A stretch of 64,000 nucleotides of DNA from Zanthoxylum bungeanum (lineage: Eukaryota; Streptophyta; Magnoliopsida; Sapindales; Rutaceae): positions 248,001-312,000 of the forward strand of contig SKCR01033666.1 in the NCBI GenBank assembly GCA_019454045.1, read 5' to 3'. The position numbers were made by a program, and so were the translations under genes. The first letter of the stretch is position 1; each line of letters opens with the position of its first letter. Below the pieces are notes generated by a model. That model searched no databases. It was given only the letters and a program-made list of their open reading frames with translations, and was not told where the DNA came from. This document shows positions 23,258 through 34,691 of the stretch, in pieces.

Positions 23258-24490
23258 TTACTGGAAGTATTTTCTCAGCATCTCGGCGTTCCATGGCTTC
23301 TTTAACCTTGTGCCGTCCAGCTGTTCTAGGGTGTATACTCCTGGCCTCACTACCTTTACTACCTTGTAGGGCCCCTCCCATTTGGCGCCTAGTGAGCCTT
23401 CCTCTGGCCTTCGGGTATTCAGGATGACCTTTCTCAACACTAGGTCGCCCGGGATGAAGATGCGTGTACGAATTCTTTTATTGTAGAAACGGGCCATCCT
23501 TTGCTGGTAGATTGCTGTTTTTATGGCCGATATTTCTCTCTTCTCTTCGATGAGGTCGAGGTGGCTTCTGATAAGTCCTTCATTCTGCTTGCTTTCGTAG
23601 TGCTGGACCCTGTGGGAGGTCACCCCGATTTCTGCCGGGATGACAGCTTCATAGCCGTATGCTAAGGAGAACGGGGTTTCTCCCCTGGAGTTTTTATAGG
23701 TTGTCCGGTGTGCCCATAGTACATCTGGTAATTTCCTCGACCCATAGACCTTTGCTGGATCCGAGCCGAGCTTTCAAGTTAGCCTTGATGGTTTTGTTTG
23801 TCGCTTCGACTTGTCCGTTTGATTTGGGATGGGCTGGCGTGGCGAACCTTAGGGCAATTTGGAGGTCCTCGCAGAGTTTTCTGAAACCTTTGCTGTCAAA
23901 CTGCTTCCCGTTGTCAGTGATGATGGCTCGGGGAATCCCGAATCGGCAGACGATATTTTTCCTCAGGAATTCAGTGGCTTTTTTCTCCGTTATGGTGGAT
24001 AATGGCTCTGCCTCCACCCATTTGGTGAAATAGTCTATGGCCACGATGGCGTATTTTGCCTGCCCTTTCCCCTGTGGCATTGGCCCAATGATGTCTAGTC
24101 CCCACTGGGCGAACGGCCAGGGACTGAGCAGCGTAGTTAACTGTTCGGCTGGTTGGTGGTGGAGATTTGCATTTTTCTGACATCCTTTGCACTTTCGGGC
24201 TACTTCTACGCCGTCCTGGTGCATGGTCGGCCAGTAGAAGCCTTGTCTTAGGGCTTTGAAAGCAATTGAGCGACCTCGGCGTGGCTCCCGCAAATGCCCG
24301 TATGTATCTCCCTGAGCACATAATTTGCCTCTTCTTCTGCTAGACATCTTAAGAGGGGGACTGAGTAACCCCTTCGATAAAGTACCCCGTTGATTAGGGA
24401 GAATTTAGTGCTCTTGTATCTTAACTTTCTGGCCTCCGTTTTGTCCTCTGGTGTTTCTCCTGTTTCCAGATATTCTCTGATGGGTTGCAT
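23258..24490 (-). pseudogene. Tat integrase
   Basis: Minus-strand frames 24248-24490, 23694-24347 and 23258-23623 give the integrase in order. The zinc-binding part has EIHTGICGSH and CKGCQKNANLHH. The catalytic core has WGLDIIGPMPQGKGQAKYAI (first Asp), ITDNGKQFDSK (second Asp) and HPKSNGQVEATNK (Glu). The C-terminal part has RKVILNTRRPEEGSLGAKWE, GPYKVV and ends WNAEMLRKYFQ, typical of the end of Tat pol. Two frame changes (near 24300 and 23690) break it. It would insert element cDNA into the genome. Confidence 0.9.
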
Positions 24491-25090
24491 CCATGATGTG
24501 TTTGCTTTCTTTATCTAGAACTTCTACTTTAGATTCCCCACGCTCTTTTCCCGGATGTAAATCAAAGGGATTATTCTGGGGTGTTCGGCTTTTGTTGAAG
24601 AGGCGAGCCGTGCCAGTGTGTCTGCCTCACAATTGTCTTCTCAGGATATTTGTTCGAAGTGTACATCCCTCATCTTCCCTGTTAACTTTCGTACTTCGGT
24701 CAGATAGGCCATCATGCTAGGCTCTTTCGCTTGAAATGCTCCCTTTAGTTGCTGAATGGCTAATTGTGAGTCACTCCTTACTACCACATTTTGGATCCCC
24801 AGTACCGTGCATAGTCTCAAACCGCCCAGTATTGCTTCATATTCTGCTTCATTGTTGGTTGCTATAAGTGAATTTCAATTTCAGGGCGAGTAGGATTTCT
24901 TCTCCTTTGTTGCTTTTTAGGATGATTCCCGCGCCATTGCCTTGTGTGCTGGCCGAACCGTCTACAGACATTTCCCATTTGTCCTCTTCTATAGCCAGGG
25001 TCTGGGGGTCGGTATATTCGGACAAAATCCGCCAAGGCTTGTCCCTTCACTGCTGCTCTCGGGAGGTAGGTGATGTCGTGTTCACTTAGC
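24491..25090 (-). pseudogene. Second (archaeal-type) RNase H domain of Tat pol
   Basis: Between RNase H and integrase the minus strand reads, in shifting frames, KGQALADFV, then KWEMSVDGSASTQGNGAGI with the catalytic Asp of the DGSAS motif, ILKSNKGEEILLALKLKF, and later ILGGLRLC- and LAIQQLKG-like pieces. An additional RNase H here is established for the Tat lineage. Stops near 24870 and a frameshift near 25010 break this copy. Confidence 0.75.
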
Positions 25091-25145
25091 TCTACCGACC
25101 ACTTTACTAGTCTGCCGAAAACTTCCGGCCGCTGCAGAATTTGTT

Positions 25146-25580
25146 TTAGGGGGTGATCGGTGTATACCTTGATAGGATGGTCTGGAAGTAAGGCCGTAAT
25201 TTCCGAGCTGCTGTAATTAATGAAAGGGCGACAAGTTCGTGTACCGGATATCGGGTTTCAGCGTCTAGGAGGGCTTTGCTGATATAGTAGACAGGTTTCT
25301 GGATCTTGTCGGTCTCTTGTATTAGTACTGAACTTACTGCTCGGTCCGAAACAGCCAGGTATAGGTATAATGTTTCTCCCGGGAGCGGTTTTTCCAGGAG
25401 ATGGGGCTGCACCAGATGCTGCTTTAACTGCTGGAAGGCTTCTTCGCACTCTGATGTCCAGTCGATATCCTTTTTTGCTTTTTGGATCACTTTGAAGAAG
25501 GGGTGGCATTTGTCAGTTGCTCGTGATATGAACCGATTGAGCGCAGCCACTCTACTAGTCAGACTTTGTACTTCTTTCAC
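25146..25580 (-). pseudogene. RNase H domain of Tat pol following RT
   Basis: A 144-codon frame reads EVQSLTSRVAALNRFISRAT, CHPFFKVIQKAKKDIDWTSE, CEEAFQQLKQHL, LYLYLAVSDRAVSSVLIQE, PVYYISKALLDAETRYP, matching the connection and RNase H part of Tat elements. In many Tat elements this RNase H has lost catalytic residues; here the usual Asp of YLAVSD is present only in that position. The junction with the RT frame is a frameshift. Confidence 0.88.
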
Positions 25581-27810
25581 TGTCTTGGGAGACTTTAGGG
25601 CCAGTATTGCCTAGATCTTCTGTGGGTTTGCTTCGATACCTCGGGCACTCACCATGTAGCCTAAAAACTTTCCTGAGGCTACCCCAAAGGTAATATTTTT
25701 CTGGATTGAGTTTCAGGTTGTGTCTTCTTAAAAGCTCGAAGGTCCTTTTTAGGTCGTCCATGTGGTAGCTTGGTTCTTTCGACATTGTTATCATGTCATC
25801 GACATAAACTAGCATGGTAATGCCGATGAGCGGTTTGAAAACCTTGTTTACCAACCTTTGAAAGGTTGCTCCAGTGTTTTTTAGCCCGAAGGGCATTACT
25901 TTATAGCAGTAAAGTCCCTGATCTGTGATGAAAGTTGTCTTCTCTTCGTCTGCAGGGCACATTTTGACCTGGTTGTATCCGGAGAAAGCATCCATGAAGC
26001 TCAGTAATCCTTGACAGGCTGTGGTGTCTACTAGCTGGTCTATGTTCGGCAAAGGAAATATCTCCTTTGGGCACGCCTTGTTTAGGTCGGTGAAATCGAC
26101 ACACATTCGCCACTTGCCATTATTTTTTCTGACCAACACTACGTTTGATACCCAATCCGGGTACCTTGCCTCCCTGATGAGACCTGCCTTTAATAACTTC
26201 TCGACCTCGGCCGCTATTGCTTTACTCCTTTCTTGATTGAAGTTCCTTCTCTTTTGCCTGACCGGCTTGCGAGATGGATCTACTACTAGGCGGTGATTGA
26301 TGAATCTTGGATCGATCCCAGGCATGTCATTGTATCCCCAGGCAAAGACGTCCGGGTATCCTTTCAGGCATTCTAGCAGATCTTGTCGTAGAGATTTGCT
26401 CAGGCCTCCCCCTATCTTTATACCTTTTCCTGGCCCGTAAAGTTCTATTTCTTCTGTCTCCTCGGCTGCAGCGAGTCGGGCATTTTTGTTTGGCCGGGGC
26501 CCAGGGCTTCTGTTTTCTTCTTCTTCACCCAGGCTTCTTTGTCGTTTTCGGGTATCTTCTTTGATGCAGAGAGTCTCTCGTGAGAGAGTTGCGAAGAAGC
26601 TGCGAGCTGTTTTCTGGCTTCCGCATACGATTCTGATCCCCTCCCGGGTGGGGAATTTTAGTTTTAGGTGGTAGCAGGACATCGCGGCCTTTGTTTTCAT
26701 CATGAAATGTCGCCCGATGATGGCTTGGTAACTGCTCATGCAGTTTACTACAGTGAAGTCTGTCATGATTGTCCGGGTCCGGGGATATGTCCCGACAGTC
26801 ATTGCCAACTGTATCCTTCCTAGTGGGATGACGGCTGATCCTCCGAAACCGTATAGGGGAGTGCTATCGTTGGTCAGGGTTGCATATTCCACCCCTAGAT
26901 CGTCCAGTGCTTCTTTGGAAATTATGTCAACTGCGCTTCCGGGGTCCACTAGGATTCTGTCTACCTCCGACCCGCTGATTACTGCCTTGATTATCAACGC
27001 ATCGTCATGAGGGAAACTTACTCCTCGGGTATCCTCATCAGTAAACATTATCGGCACTGACCGGTTTCCCTGGAGTTCTGTTACCTGCTTTGTTTCTAAG
27101 ACGTCTGGTCCTCGAGTTCTGCTGTAATCTTTCCTTGACCGGTTAGAGTTTCCGGCCAGTGTTCTTCCTCCTGCGATGATATTTATTTGGCGGCTACGTG
27201 CTCTTTGTCTGGCCGTCATAACTTCGTGATCAATGTACTTGTTTAGGTATCCGTTTCGTGCCAGGTCTTCCATCTGTTCCCGCAAATCTTTACATCCGTC
27301 AGTTGCATGTCCTCTGGAGTTGTGATGTATGCAGTAAGCCTTTTGGTTCCTCTTGTCCAGGGAAATCTTCTTTGGTCGGGTTCTACCAAGAGGCCTTTCC
27401 CCTGAATTTCCATGACAATCTGTCCCAGTGGTTTCTTTAGGGGGATGTATGCATTTTCCTCGACCACATGATTTACTTGGGTCGGCGGCCTTCTCTCTTG
27501 GTTGTCTCGGTGCAGTGGTTTGAACTCCTTGTGTTTTAAGGGCGGCCTTCTGGATTCTCTTTCTACGCGGCGGGGGGCGCCCTCTTTCGTGGTTCTTTCT
27601 CTGATGGTGTTCCCTCTTCGGGATATTTTCTCCTCGTTTTCTAACAGAACGAACTTCCGGGCCACTTCCAGGGCGGTTGCGTAGTCCGGGGTGTCTTGGA
27701 TCCTTAGGTGGGTCCATAGCCTCCCGACTTTCAAGGCTCCCTTTAAGCTTTCCAGGGCCTCGGGAGACTCGTACCCTCCGACTTCGAGTACCATAGGTGG
27801 TATCTTTCAA
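25555..27810 (-). pseudogene. Tat Gag end, protease and reverse transcriptase
   Basis: A 751-codon open frame. The first ~90 codons are out of the gag frame (the true gag frame is 27243-27794). Then come a Gag C-terminal zinc-like motif (YCIHHNSRGHATDGCKDL), protease with active-site ILVDPGSAVDII and later IIGRHF, and RT with VSNVVLVRKNNGKWRMCVDF, TDLNKACPKEIFPLP, FMDAFSGYNQ, MPFGLKNTGATFQRL and the catalytic MLVYVDDM. The RT start and palm are uninterrupted, but gag-to-pol and RT-to-RNase H joins are frameshifted. RT copies element RNA into DNA. Confidence 0.92.
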
Positions 27811-28724
27811 TAAATATTTTCAACGGTTCTCATCGTCTCCTTGTTTCATAAGCCTTAGTTCTCCAATCGTTTTCCTGAGGACACAAGCCCCTTTAAGTGC
27901 CGTATGAATGACTTTCTGAGTTAAGTGAAGCTGCTGATGCTTCTTGGGGCTAGGCTTCTATACCATAGGATGGCCGGCCCGGCCAGGGTTAAGGGGAACA
28001 CTTTGCATATGGCGTCCCCCGTTACCCCTTGTACCTCCATTAGTAGGACGAAGCCTTCAACGTGGGTTTTAGGATCGGTATGGCCTTTGTATGGCGCCAT
28101 GGTTGGCATGCTGAATCTTTTTGGGAATTTTTCTGACCTTATTTCTTTTGTGAGGGGGGACTCATCTCTACCGTCCCGGGCATCTCCTATGTCTGTGTTG
28201 GGGAATACTCCCCATTTGGCTAGTTCCTCCCGCAGCCAATTTCATGCTGCTGTCTTTGGTTCCATGCCGCCTCTTGTGACTTCCTCTTTTTCTGTTGTCT
28301 TGGGCGTGGTGCTTCTCAGGTCCGGTATCTTCCCGTGCTCTTTCGTCACATTCTTTCCCTTTTTTTCCTGGCATCTTGAGGGCTATATAGGAGGAGTTTG
28401 GTGACGATTTGTCATCTTCTTCCTCCCACATGTCTTCAGTTTGGGAGTTTTCCTGAACCACTACAGATTTTACCCTGTAGGGGCCCCTTCTCCGAGGTCT
28501 GTCGTCCTCACTTGTATCAACAATTCTTTTTCCCTCTGCTATTTCGTTCCTTCGTCGGCTAGTCCCGGCCTCGTCGTGTGCTCCCTCTATTTTTCCAACC
28601 GGTCTACTATGGTTTTTAGCAAGGTTTGATTTTCCTTCCTTTCTTTCCTTAGGTTCTCCTCGATCTTCTCCATCCAATCTGTGGCTGAGTTTCCTGATGA
28701 TTGGTGGTTTCCGCCTTCCGCCAT
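27243..28724 (-). pseudogene. Tat gag
   Basis: The start MAEGGNHQSSGNSATDWMEK at 28724 opens a frame with a short coiled coil, followed by a Lys/Arg/Glu-rich region (28168-28677), the capsid-type core (27921-28109: APYKGHTDPKTHVEGFVLLM, ICKVFPLTLAGPAILWYRSL, the DPxxHxxxF and LxWF pattern of plant gag) and a C-terminal part (27243-27794: ARKFVLLENEEKISRR). Frame changes at about 28170 and 27900 break it. The protein would package RNA. Confidence 0.85.
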
Positions 28725-28758
28725 TGTCTTACTACACGAGTTGCTTTTTGTCCAGCTT

Positions 28759-28775
28759 CCCACAGACGGCGCCAA
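28759..28775 (-). other. Primer-binding site of the Tat element
   Basis: On the minus strand TTGGCGCCGTCTGTGGG directly follows the 5' LTR. It is the usual site of Tat-type elements, with a 3' TGGCGCC matching a tRNA 3' end. Confidence 0.85.
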
Positions 28776-28776
28776 C

Positions 28777-29543
28777 TGTTGACGGCTGATTTTGGTCTCA
28801 GGGTAATATTGGAATATCACTCCCGAAGAAATCCTCCTTCAATAGTGAATTTGTTTGGTTATGGGGGACCAAAGGCAAACTTAGCAAAAAACAGATAAAC
28901 ACACCAATCAACAAGGAGATTTAACGTGGTTCGGTGGATTTGGATCCGACCTACGTCCACGGACACAAACAAGATGATACTTTTATTACTTAAACACTCT
29001 TTTCGGGTCTCTTTTTGTTTTCTACAAGTCAGAGCTTGAAGATTCAGATCCCTTATTTTTTTATGCCCTTTACACATACTCTGCCCTCCTATTTATAATA
29101 GTACAGAAATCATACTCCTATTTGCATAAGAAATCCTAGTTGAACTTAGTCTTCTCCTCTTGTAAGGATTTCTAATCCAACGTTGCTTTCACTTTTCTTA
29201 TTCCTTCTTGGATTCTGACTTCATTTCCTTGTGAGAGTAGGATAATTTGTTTATCTTATCTGCAAGAATAGGGTGTTGTCATCTTGAGCATATCTCGCAT
29301 GTCTGGTCGGTCTTCATGAGGTCGGTCATGATAGTCTTTTATACTGAGAATGCTTCTGCCGACTTGATAGTGCCCGTTTTATCTGGAAAAGTGGTCGGTC
29401 ACCTATCACCAAGTGCTCGGTCTCTCACTGTTTGGCTCTTAATGGTCGGGTCGGCATTAATGATGTTGACCGAGAAGTGAATTACCTTTCTTACCCCTGT
29501 CGTGCTGCTTGAATAACGTAGTGCCTAGAAAACACCATCAACA
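28777..29543 (-). repeat. 5' LTR of the Tat element
   Basis: 767 bp, TGTTGACGG to CATCAACA on the + strand. Differences from 16700-17466 seen by eye: A-run length, acttttt/actcttt, T-run length, atgctg/atactg, cccggt/cccgtt, cttactcc/cttacccc. Confidence 0.95.
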
Positions 29544-30888
29544 GAAAGATAATAAGAATCTTTCCTACAAGCATGTAAATATGCACCTATCAATATTACC
29601 TTATATTCCTACCTCAAGAGGAGTAGCTGAAGCCTGGTGAACCTTCACCACTTCTCCCTTCCTCTCTAGAGCAATGCTCTTCCTCTTTGGGCTTCGATGT
29701 AACCTTGGAGCTACTAGTCCCTCATTTTTCTAGCTTGAAAGCCATTATAACAGTCAGCGATACCTTAGGGTGTGACTCCGGGGGAGCCTTAGAGCTCCAT
29801 GCTCTGCTCTTCTCTAGTCTAGACACCACATTATTACCCGGAGAGACTTTGAGATGTCCCAATGTTTTCTCCCTCATATTCCAGTGATAGTTACTGGCTT
29901 CACATGAAAATTTTCCCTATGGCACAAGCTGGATAGTCGGAATCACTCTATAATATTCATCCAGGCCTAACTCCATTAACCCAGATGGATGGTACATTCT
30001 TTTGAATAACTTTTGACCATCTTCTAGTTAATATCGGGCCCATTATCTACCTGAGCCTTCAGTTGGTACCGAAGACGCCTTGGGAACTCTACCATGTAGG
30101 CTTTCTCTACTCTCACTTGGAAATCAAAGTGCCTCACCACATTCATCTATACAATCACCCTATGAAGTGACTTCCCACAGAGGCACTTCGAATATGAGAA
30201 ATCATTCTTAAAGGGCCATACATATTTCTCATAATATTTGACCCTTAAAGTATTGGATATGGGCTTTATACCACCCCCAGCTGCAAAATACACACAAGTA
30301 CAAATCAGAATTCAATTCAAACACAAAATTAAACCTCAAAAGCAATAAAAACACTTACAGATATCTTTGCTAAATGTATGTGAAATACGATAGGACCGGT
30401 GCTCTGGTCCCCTCCACGCACCAGTAACTCTCAAAAGAGGGAAAAGTCACCATTCTTAAAATTCCATTTCAGGGACAAAAAGCCTTATGAAAAGGAGAAA
30501 CAAAATGCCTCATTTCTGTATTTTGAACAATAAAGAACCTTTTTACCTCCATTTTCAGGTCATAAAAGGATAAAAAGTCATAAAGGGTAAGAATGTGCCA
30601 ATATGTCAACAACATATTAAGGGCTCTCAAGGCTTGTAACCCTAATAATATCGATGGATTTATTTGAAGAAGGGACACATTCATTACAGATAAAAATTCT
30701 AAAATTAATAGGTGAAGGGGAAAGGCAAAATATTGAATATGCTGTCTAAAAAGTAAAATTTCATCATCCTGATATCATGTGGATTATATAGATCCCCTTT
30801 CATACTCCACAACCTCCACCATATCAGGGAGTTTTAGCATATCAATCGCTTCTACAATGAACTTGGTTTCAATCACTGGTGACACCAT
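29544..30888 (-). pseudogene. 5' part of the split older minus-strand unit, Transposase_28-like
   Basis: From a possible ATG at 30888 the minus strand reads VSPVIETKFIVEAIDMLKLP and, after a stop, DEILLFRQHIQYFAFPLHLL, INPSILLGLQALRALNML and ILTLYDFLSFYDLK. This layout (xxFxFPLHxx, xPSxLxxxxxRxL, xxFLxFYxLK) is that of the putative gypsy-type (PF04195) domain found in Tat antisense ORFs. A second piece at 29930-30290 reads ISNTLRVKYYEKYVWPFKND and VRVEKAYMVEFPRRLRYQLK. It continues, across the Tat and Copia insertions, into 16366-16699 and 5557-6325. It could be the antisense ORF of an old Tat element or a domesticated relative; no flanking LTRs were identified. Confidence 0.5.
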
Positions 30889-31478
30889 TGTTGCATAAAA
30901 GTTGAAGCTTTTACTAGAAAGAGAAAGGAAAAAAATTGAAAAGGTTTTCTTTTCTTAAAAGAGTTCGAGTAAAAAGAAACAGTAAAGGTTAATTGAAAAC
31001 ATTTACCTTTCTTTTATAATCATTGTTGAGCACAAACACTTTCAGAACTATGCAAATTTTTAATTACCTTCATTATTATATGTCTCTCACATTTATGAAA
31101 CATCTAATAAAAAATGGCTACAAGCCCAATATATGAAGCGCTGCTACATATGTCATTATTCTAAGCACCGTCTATTTCAAATAAACGGTCTGATGAGGGA
31201 GATGATTGTAGGTGCACAAAATTAACCATGCCACAAAGGACATGTGTCAACATGTAAAAGAATCCTTCCTCAACAAGCTTCCTTAGTGGAACTGCTGCGA
31301 ACTGACAAAGGTCCATTGGAAATGCGATATTTGTCTTGGCACAACTGTACTAGTAGACGAGGAGTTGAGAACCAACCATGAAGATAACAGTCTCGGACAC
31401 AACCTGAGTCCCCTTTTGAAGTCACATCACCTCGGAGTCTGTAAGATCTCCGGAGAAACCAGTCTTGACCAGTATAGC
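30889..31478. other. Unassigned sequence left of the LOG retroelement
   Basis: Possible upstream region of the minus-strand unit, then unrecognised sequence. No coding signal was found. The target-site copy atagc of the next element is at 31474-31478. Confidence 0.3.
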
Positions 31479-33359
31479 TGACCGGCGTAATCACACGTGT
31501 ATAACGCAAGCGCACGTATCATTCAAGTAGTATAAAAATATCGATCCCACGAGAACTTAATTCATATTATTGTTATTAATTATTGATACTATTTATTTAC
31601 AGGTATCTAATTATAGGGAGAATGGAATGATAACTTTTCGTTGGTTGAATGTGGATTTGCTGAACAAATAAATAAATAAAAACACAAAAGAAAATACTAA
31701 GGAAAATAACAAAAGACACAAATATCTAGGGTCGTGACTCTACACAATATTATTCTAATGATGAATTGATTCTCTTATATATGTGTAATAAATTAGTTTG
31801 CTAACTTGGAACACGAAGATATGCAAAAGTCTCTTCCGATGGTCAGATGCAAATACCCAAAATAACTCAATTAATCATATTCCTATGTTAATCAAGTTAA
31901 CTAAATTCATTAAGTTCAAGTTCCAATTATGGCTAACCCCGCCCGACAGGTATATTCTTATCCTGTAAGAAAATCTATTAAAGGGTTATCTATCCTCAAG
32001 GAAGATCGTGAGCTATTGAATCTAAGGCTGAAACCTAAAATCCATTTTTCCAAGTTCATTTTAAGTTTACCACATCAATCTTATTGGTGATCAGGCAACA
32101 AGAAGCATTAAGCTTAAGATTCAATAAACAAACTAGAGAATTACCCAATATATAATTAAATCAATTATTAAGTATGTGAATATTGTGTTTCATCACTTCC
32201 ATAGAATAAAAAATAAAATATTGGGGGTTAGGGGATCCACATTTACTAATTCTAATTTAGAAATCTCCCTTATTATAATATAGAAATTATCAGTGATATT
32301 ACCAACCGACCATACAGGCGGTATCATCATTAAGTCAGATTTTCAATTAAGTCCAACTGACCATAAAGGCGGTGTTATTATTTGTCCATAAACCAGCCAT
32401 ATAGGCGGTAATCATCTGTCACCTAAAGACCGGCCATATAGGCGGTGTCACATTATGTCAAATAAATAAAATCAGCCATTAAGGCGGCAATCCTTTAATT
32501 TAAATTAAAATTTCCATATTATAATTAAGGGAGATTGATCTAAACTAAAATAATAAAAGCTTCACCCTTCCCCCAGCGGAAATCTAACTAGAAAACATAA
32601 AAGAAAAGAAAAGAAAAGAAATTACTACTATTACTGAAAATAAAAATACATAATTTAAAAAAATAAACAAACAAGATGCAATCCTTAAATTCCTTACAAA
32701 AACCTAAGGAAAGCATGAGAATTACAAATAAAATGACTTGGTATTTATAGGAAAATCTAAAGGCTTCTATCAATTTCTCCACCAATTGCTCCACCAAACA
32801 TGGCACCAAACATGGCATCAAACATGACACCAAATATGGCACCAAACATGGCTCCAAATCCTTGCATGTTTGGTGAAAGTTTGACAATTTTCATTATTAT
32901 TTTTTTTTTTTTACTTTGAAAATGACTTTAATAATCACACATAACACACTTCCGGATCTTTCATCAATTTCGGTCATGAAATCTTCAGAAATCGAAATTA
33001 TTTTGTTCTTCTAAGTTATATATCTTTGAGTCTTCTTTAATTTGGAACTTGAATCACCTCAATCCGATATCGGAGTACAAAGTTATGGGCAAAATACGAC
33101 AGTTGTGCAAAGTTGGAATTTTTGAATCTGTACTTCGTTAGAACGCCCTTTCAAGTTTCCAATCTCCAAAATCAAAATGTCAAGTCCAGTTTTTGCCCTT
33201 ATTTGACCCATATTTCGTCCTAAATGATTCCATTAATTCCCAATTTTATTTTATTTGCAAAATAAACTAAAACATATCAAAATATTCACAAAACCCGAGA
33301 AACTTTACAAGATATTAGGTTAAATGAGTGGGAAATAGTGATATAATTACCACTCATCG
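31479..33359 (-). repeat. 3' LTR of the LOG retroelement
   Basis: About 1.88 kb, direct repeat of 37363-39200. It holds an array of a ccatanaggcggt motif (32301-32490) and a short tandem run of ccaaacatggca units (32780-32870) longer than in the other LTR. The final base is G where the partner has A. Confidence 0.9.
32301..32490. repeat. Array of a GACCATANAGGCGGT motif in the LTR
   Basis: The motif appears as accgaccatacaggcggt, actgaccataaaggcggt, accagccatataggcggt, accggccatataggcggt and atcagccattaaggcggc, about 35-45 bases apart. The partner LTR has the same set at 38185-38375. Spacing and motif conservation exceed that of the sequence between. Confidence 0.8.
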
Positions 33360-34690
33360 CACCCTCAAACCTAATATTTTGCTAGTCCTTGAAAAAAATA
33401 ATATAATAAATAATTAAAATTAAACTAAGTCACTTTCGTAGGGATCACGATTGCATTTAGCGTATGCAACAAGCCTTTAAACCCCTAGGTGTCCCTAGTG
33501 GACGAGTTGTAGTCTCGTGGGGGCTTACAGCAACAATACCCACAAACGTTTGATAAAAGTAAAAAGATAGTAAAACTAATGCACACAAAAGCAAAAAGAT
33601 AATAAAACTAATGCACACAAAAGTAAAAAGACAAGAGAAAATAGAATAAAGAAGTTAGTGACTAAACAAGTGAAACTTCTTATCTAAGGTAATAGTTGTT
33701 TTGTTTCTTTTTAAATTACCGAATAAGTAAATTCTCCGATTATTTTTACCATTCTTCATTCACACAGCGAACAAGATATTAATCAAGTCATTGTGCCCAC
33801 AATTGTTACAAGCGTAGTTGAAAAGATAGTAATATTTTTGTCCTAAAGTTATATCAGAATTCACTTTTTTTTTTTAACAATGGAATATTTTTCTGATTTT
33901 TCTAATTTTTTTTTATTTTTTCTGATATTTTTTTTATTTTTCTGATTTTTTTTTCTTTTATTCATATACAATATCTTCCATCTATGTAGCGAGCTTTGAG
34001 TCAGTGACTCCCAAACCAGTTGGCTTTAGGGCACTAGGTGTTAAGACACCCCTACGGACTTAATTACTCAGAATTCAGATATATATATTTTTGCAACATC
34101 TTCAATCCTTGTAGCGAGTTTTAGGCTAGTGACTTCCAAACCAATTGGATTTAGGGCACTAGGTGTTAAGACACCCTTACGGACTTAATAACTCGGATCT
34201 CAGACTTTTTTTTTTATTCCATCGCTTTTTAGATGTTTCCTCCAATTAAACTAGAGCATTACAAACTCGTCAATTACTTCTCATGTCCGTATGTTACCAT
34301 GTAAGTTGATAATATCTATCAACTGAGCATATGAAGACCCATTTTAGTCAGTTTTATGGAGAATTCACAAATTAAATAATTCAAAAGGAAATAAACAAAA
34401 ATTAGCTTGTTCCGAAATAGGTTGAGATACGTCTCAGGAGTGAGAATTCCTTACACAGCAATCTCACACCAATTTCACCTGATTAATCAAATTAAAAACA
34501 TAAAAACACAAAAAAAAAATTTTGAAAATTTTAGACTAAAAAGTAAAACAACACAATAAAAATAAGATACTATTTAACTAATCCCCTCCCCCCAAACCTA
34601 AATAAGACATTGTCCTCAATGTCTTAAAAAGTAGAAGAAAAGTTTAGAAAATAGTACACGGTTAGCTGAAATTCTACATATAGAAAGGAA
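33360..34690 (-). other. 3' untranslated zone of the LOG retroelement with two ~125-bp repeats
   Basis: Next to the LTR the minus strand has a purine-rich attaggtttgagggtg tract, the likely polypurine tract (33360-33375). Two copies of a unit (tagcgagctt... agtgacttccaaaccaattgg... gtgttaagacacccctacggactta) lie at 33975-34075 and 34105-34200; this phrase is common in 3' regions of Athila-type elements. The remainder is T-rich spacer. No gene is seen. Confidence 0.6.
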
Positions 34691-34691
34691 A

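Larger units (their letters stand above)
16700..29543 (-). mobile_element. Complete Ty3/gypsy Tat-lineage LTR retrotransposon
   Basis: A 12,844-bp element with perfect target duplication gaaag at 16695-16699 and 29544-29548. LTRs of 767 bp each (TGTTGACGG...CATCAACA) differ by about four substitutions and two one-base indels, so it inserted recently. In minus orientation: 5' LTR 28777-29543, a TTGGCGCCGTCTGTGGG primer-binding site, gag, protease, RT, RNase H, a second RNase H, integrase, then a repeat-rich zone, an oppositely transcribed spliced ORF, a polypurine tract and the 3' LTR 16700-17466. The dual RNase H and the antisense ORF are marks of the Tat lineage. Pol is interrupted by frameshifts and stops. 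Confidence 0.95.

Noticed and set aside
25901..27794. Numerous alternative frames on both strands across Tat pol
   Set aside because: They are shadows of the gag-pol reading frame, which carries all catalytic motifs.
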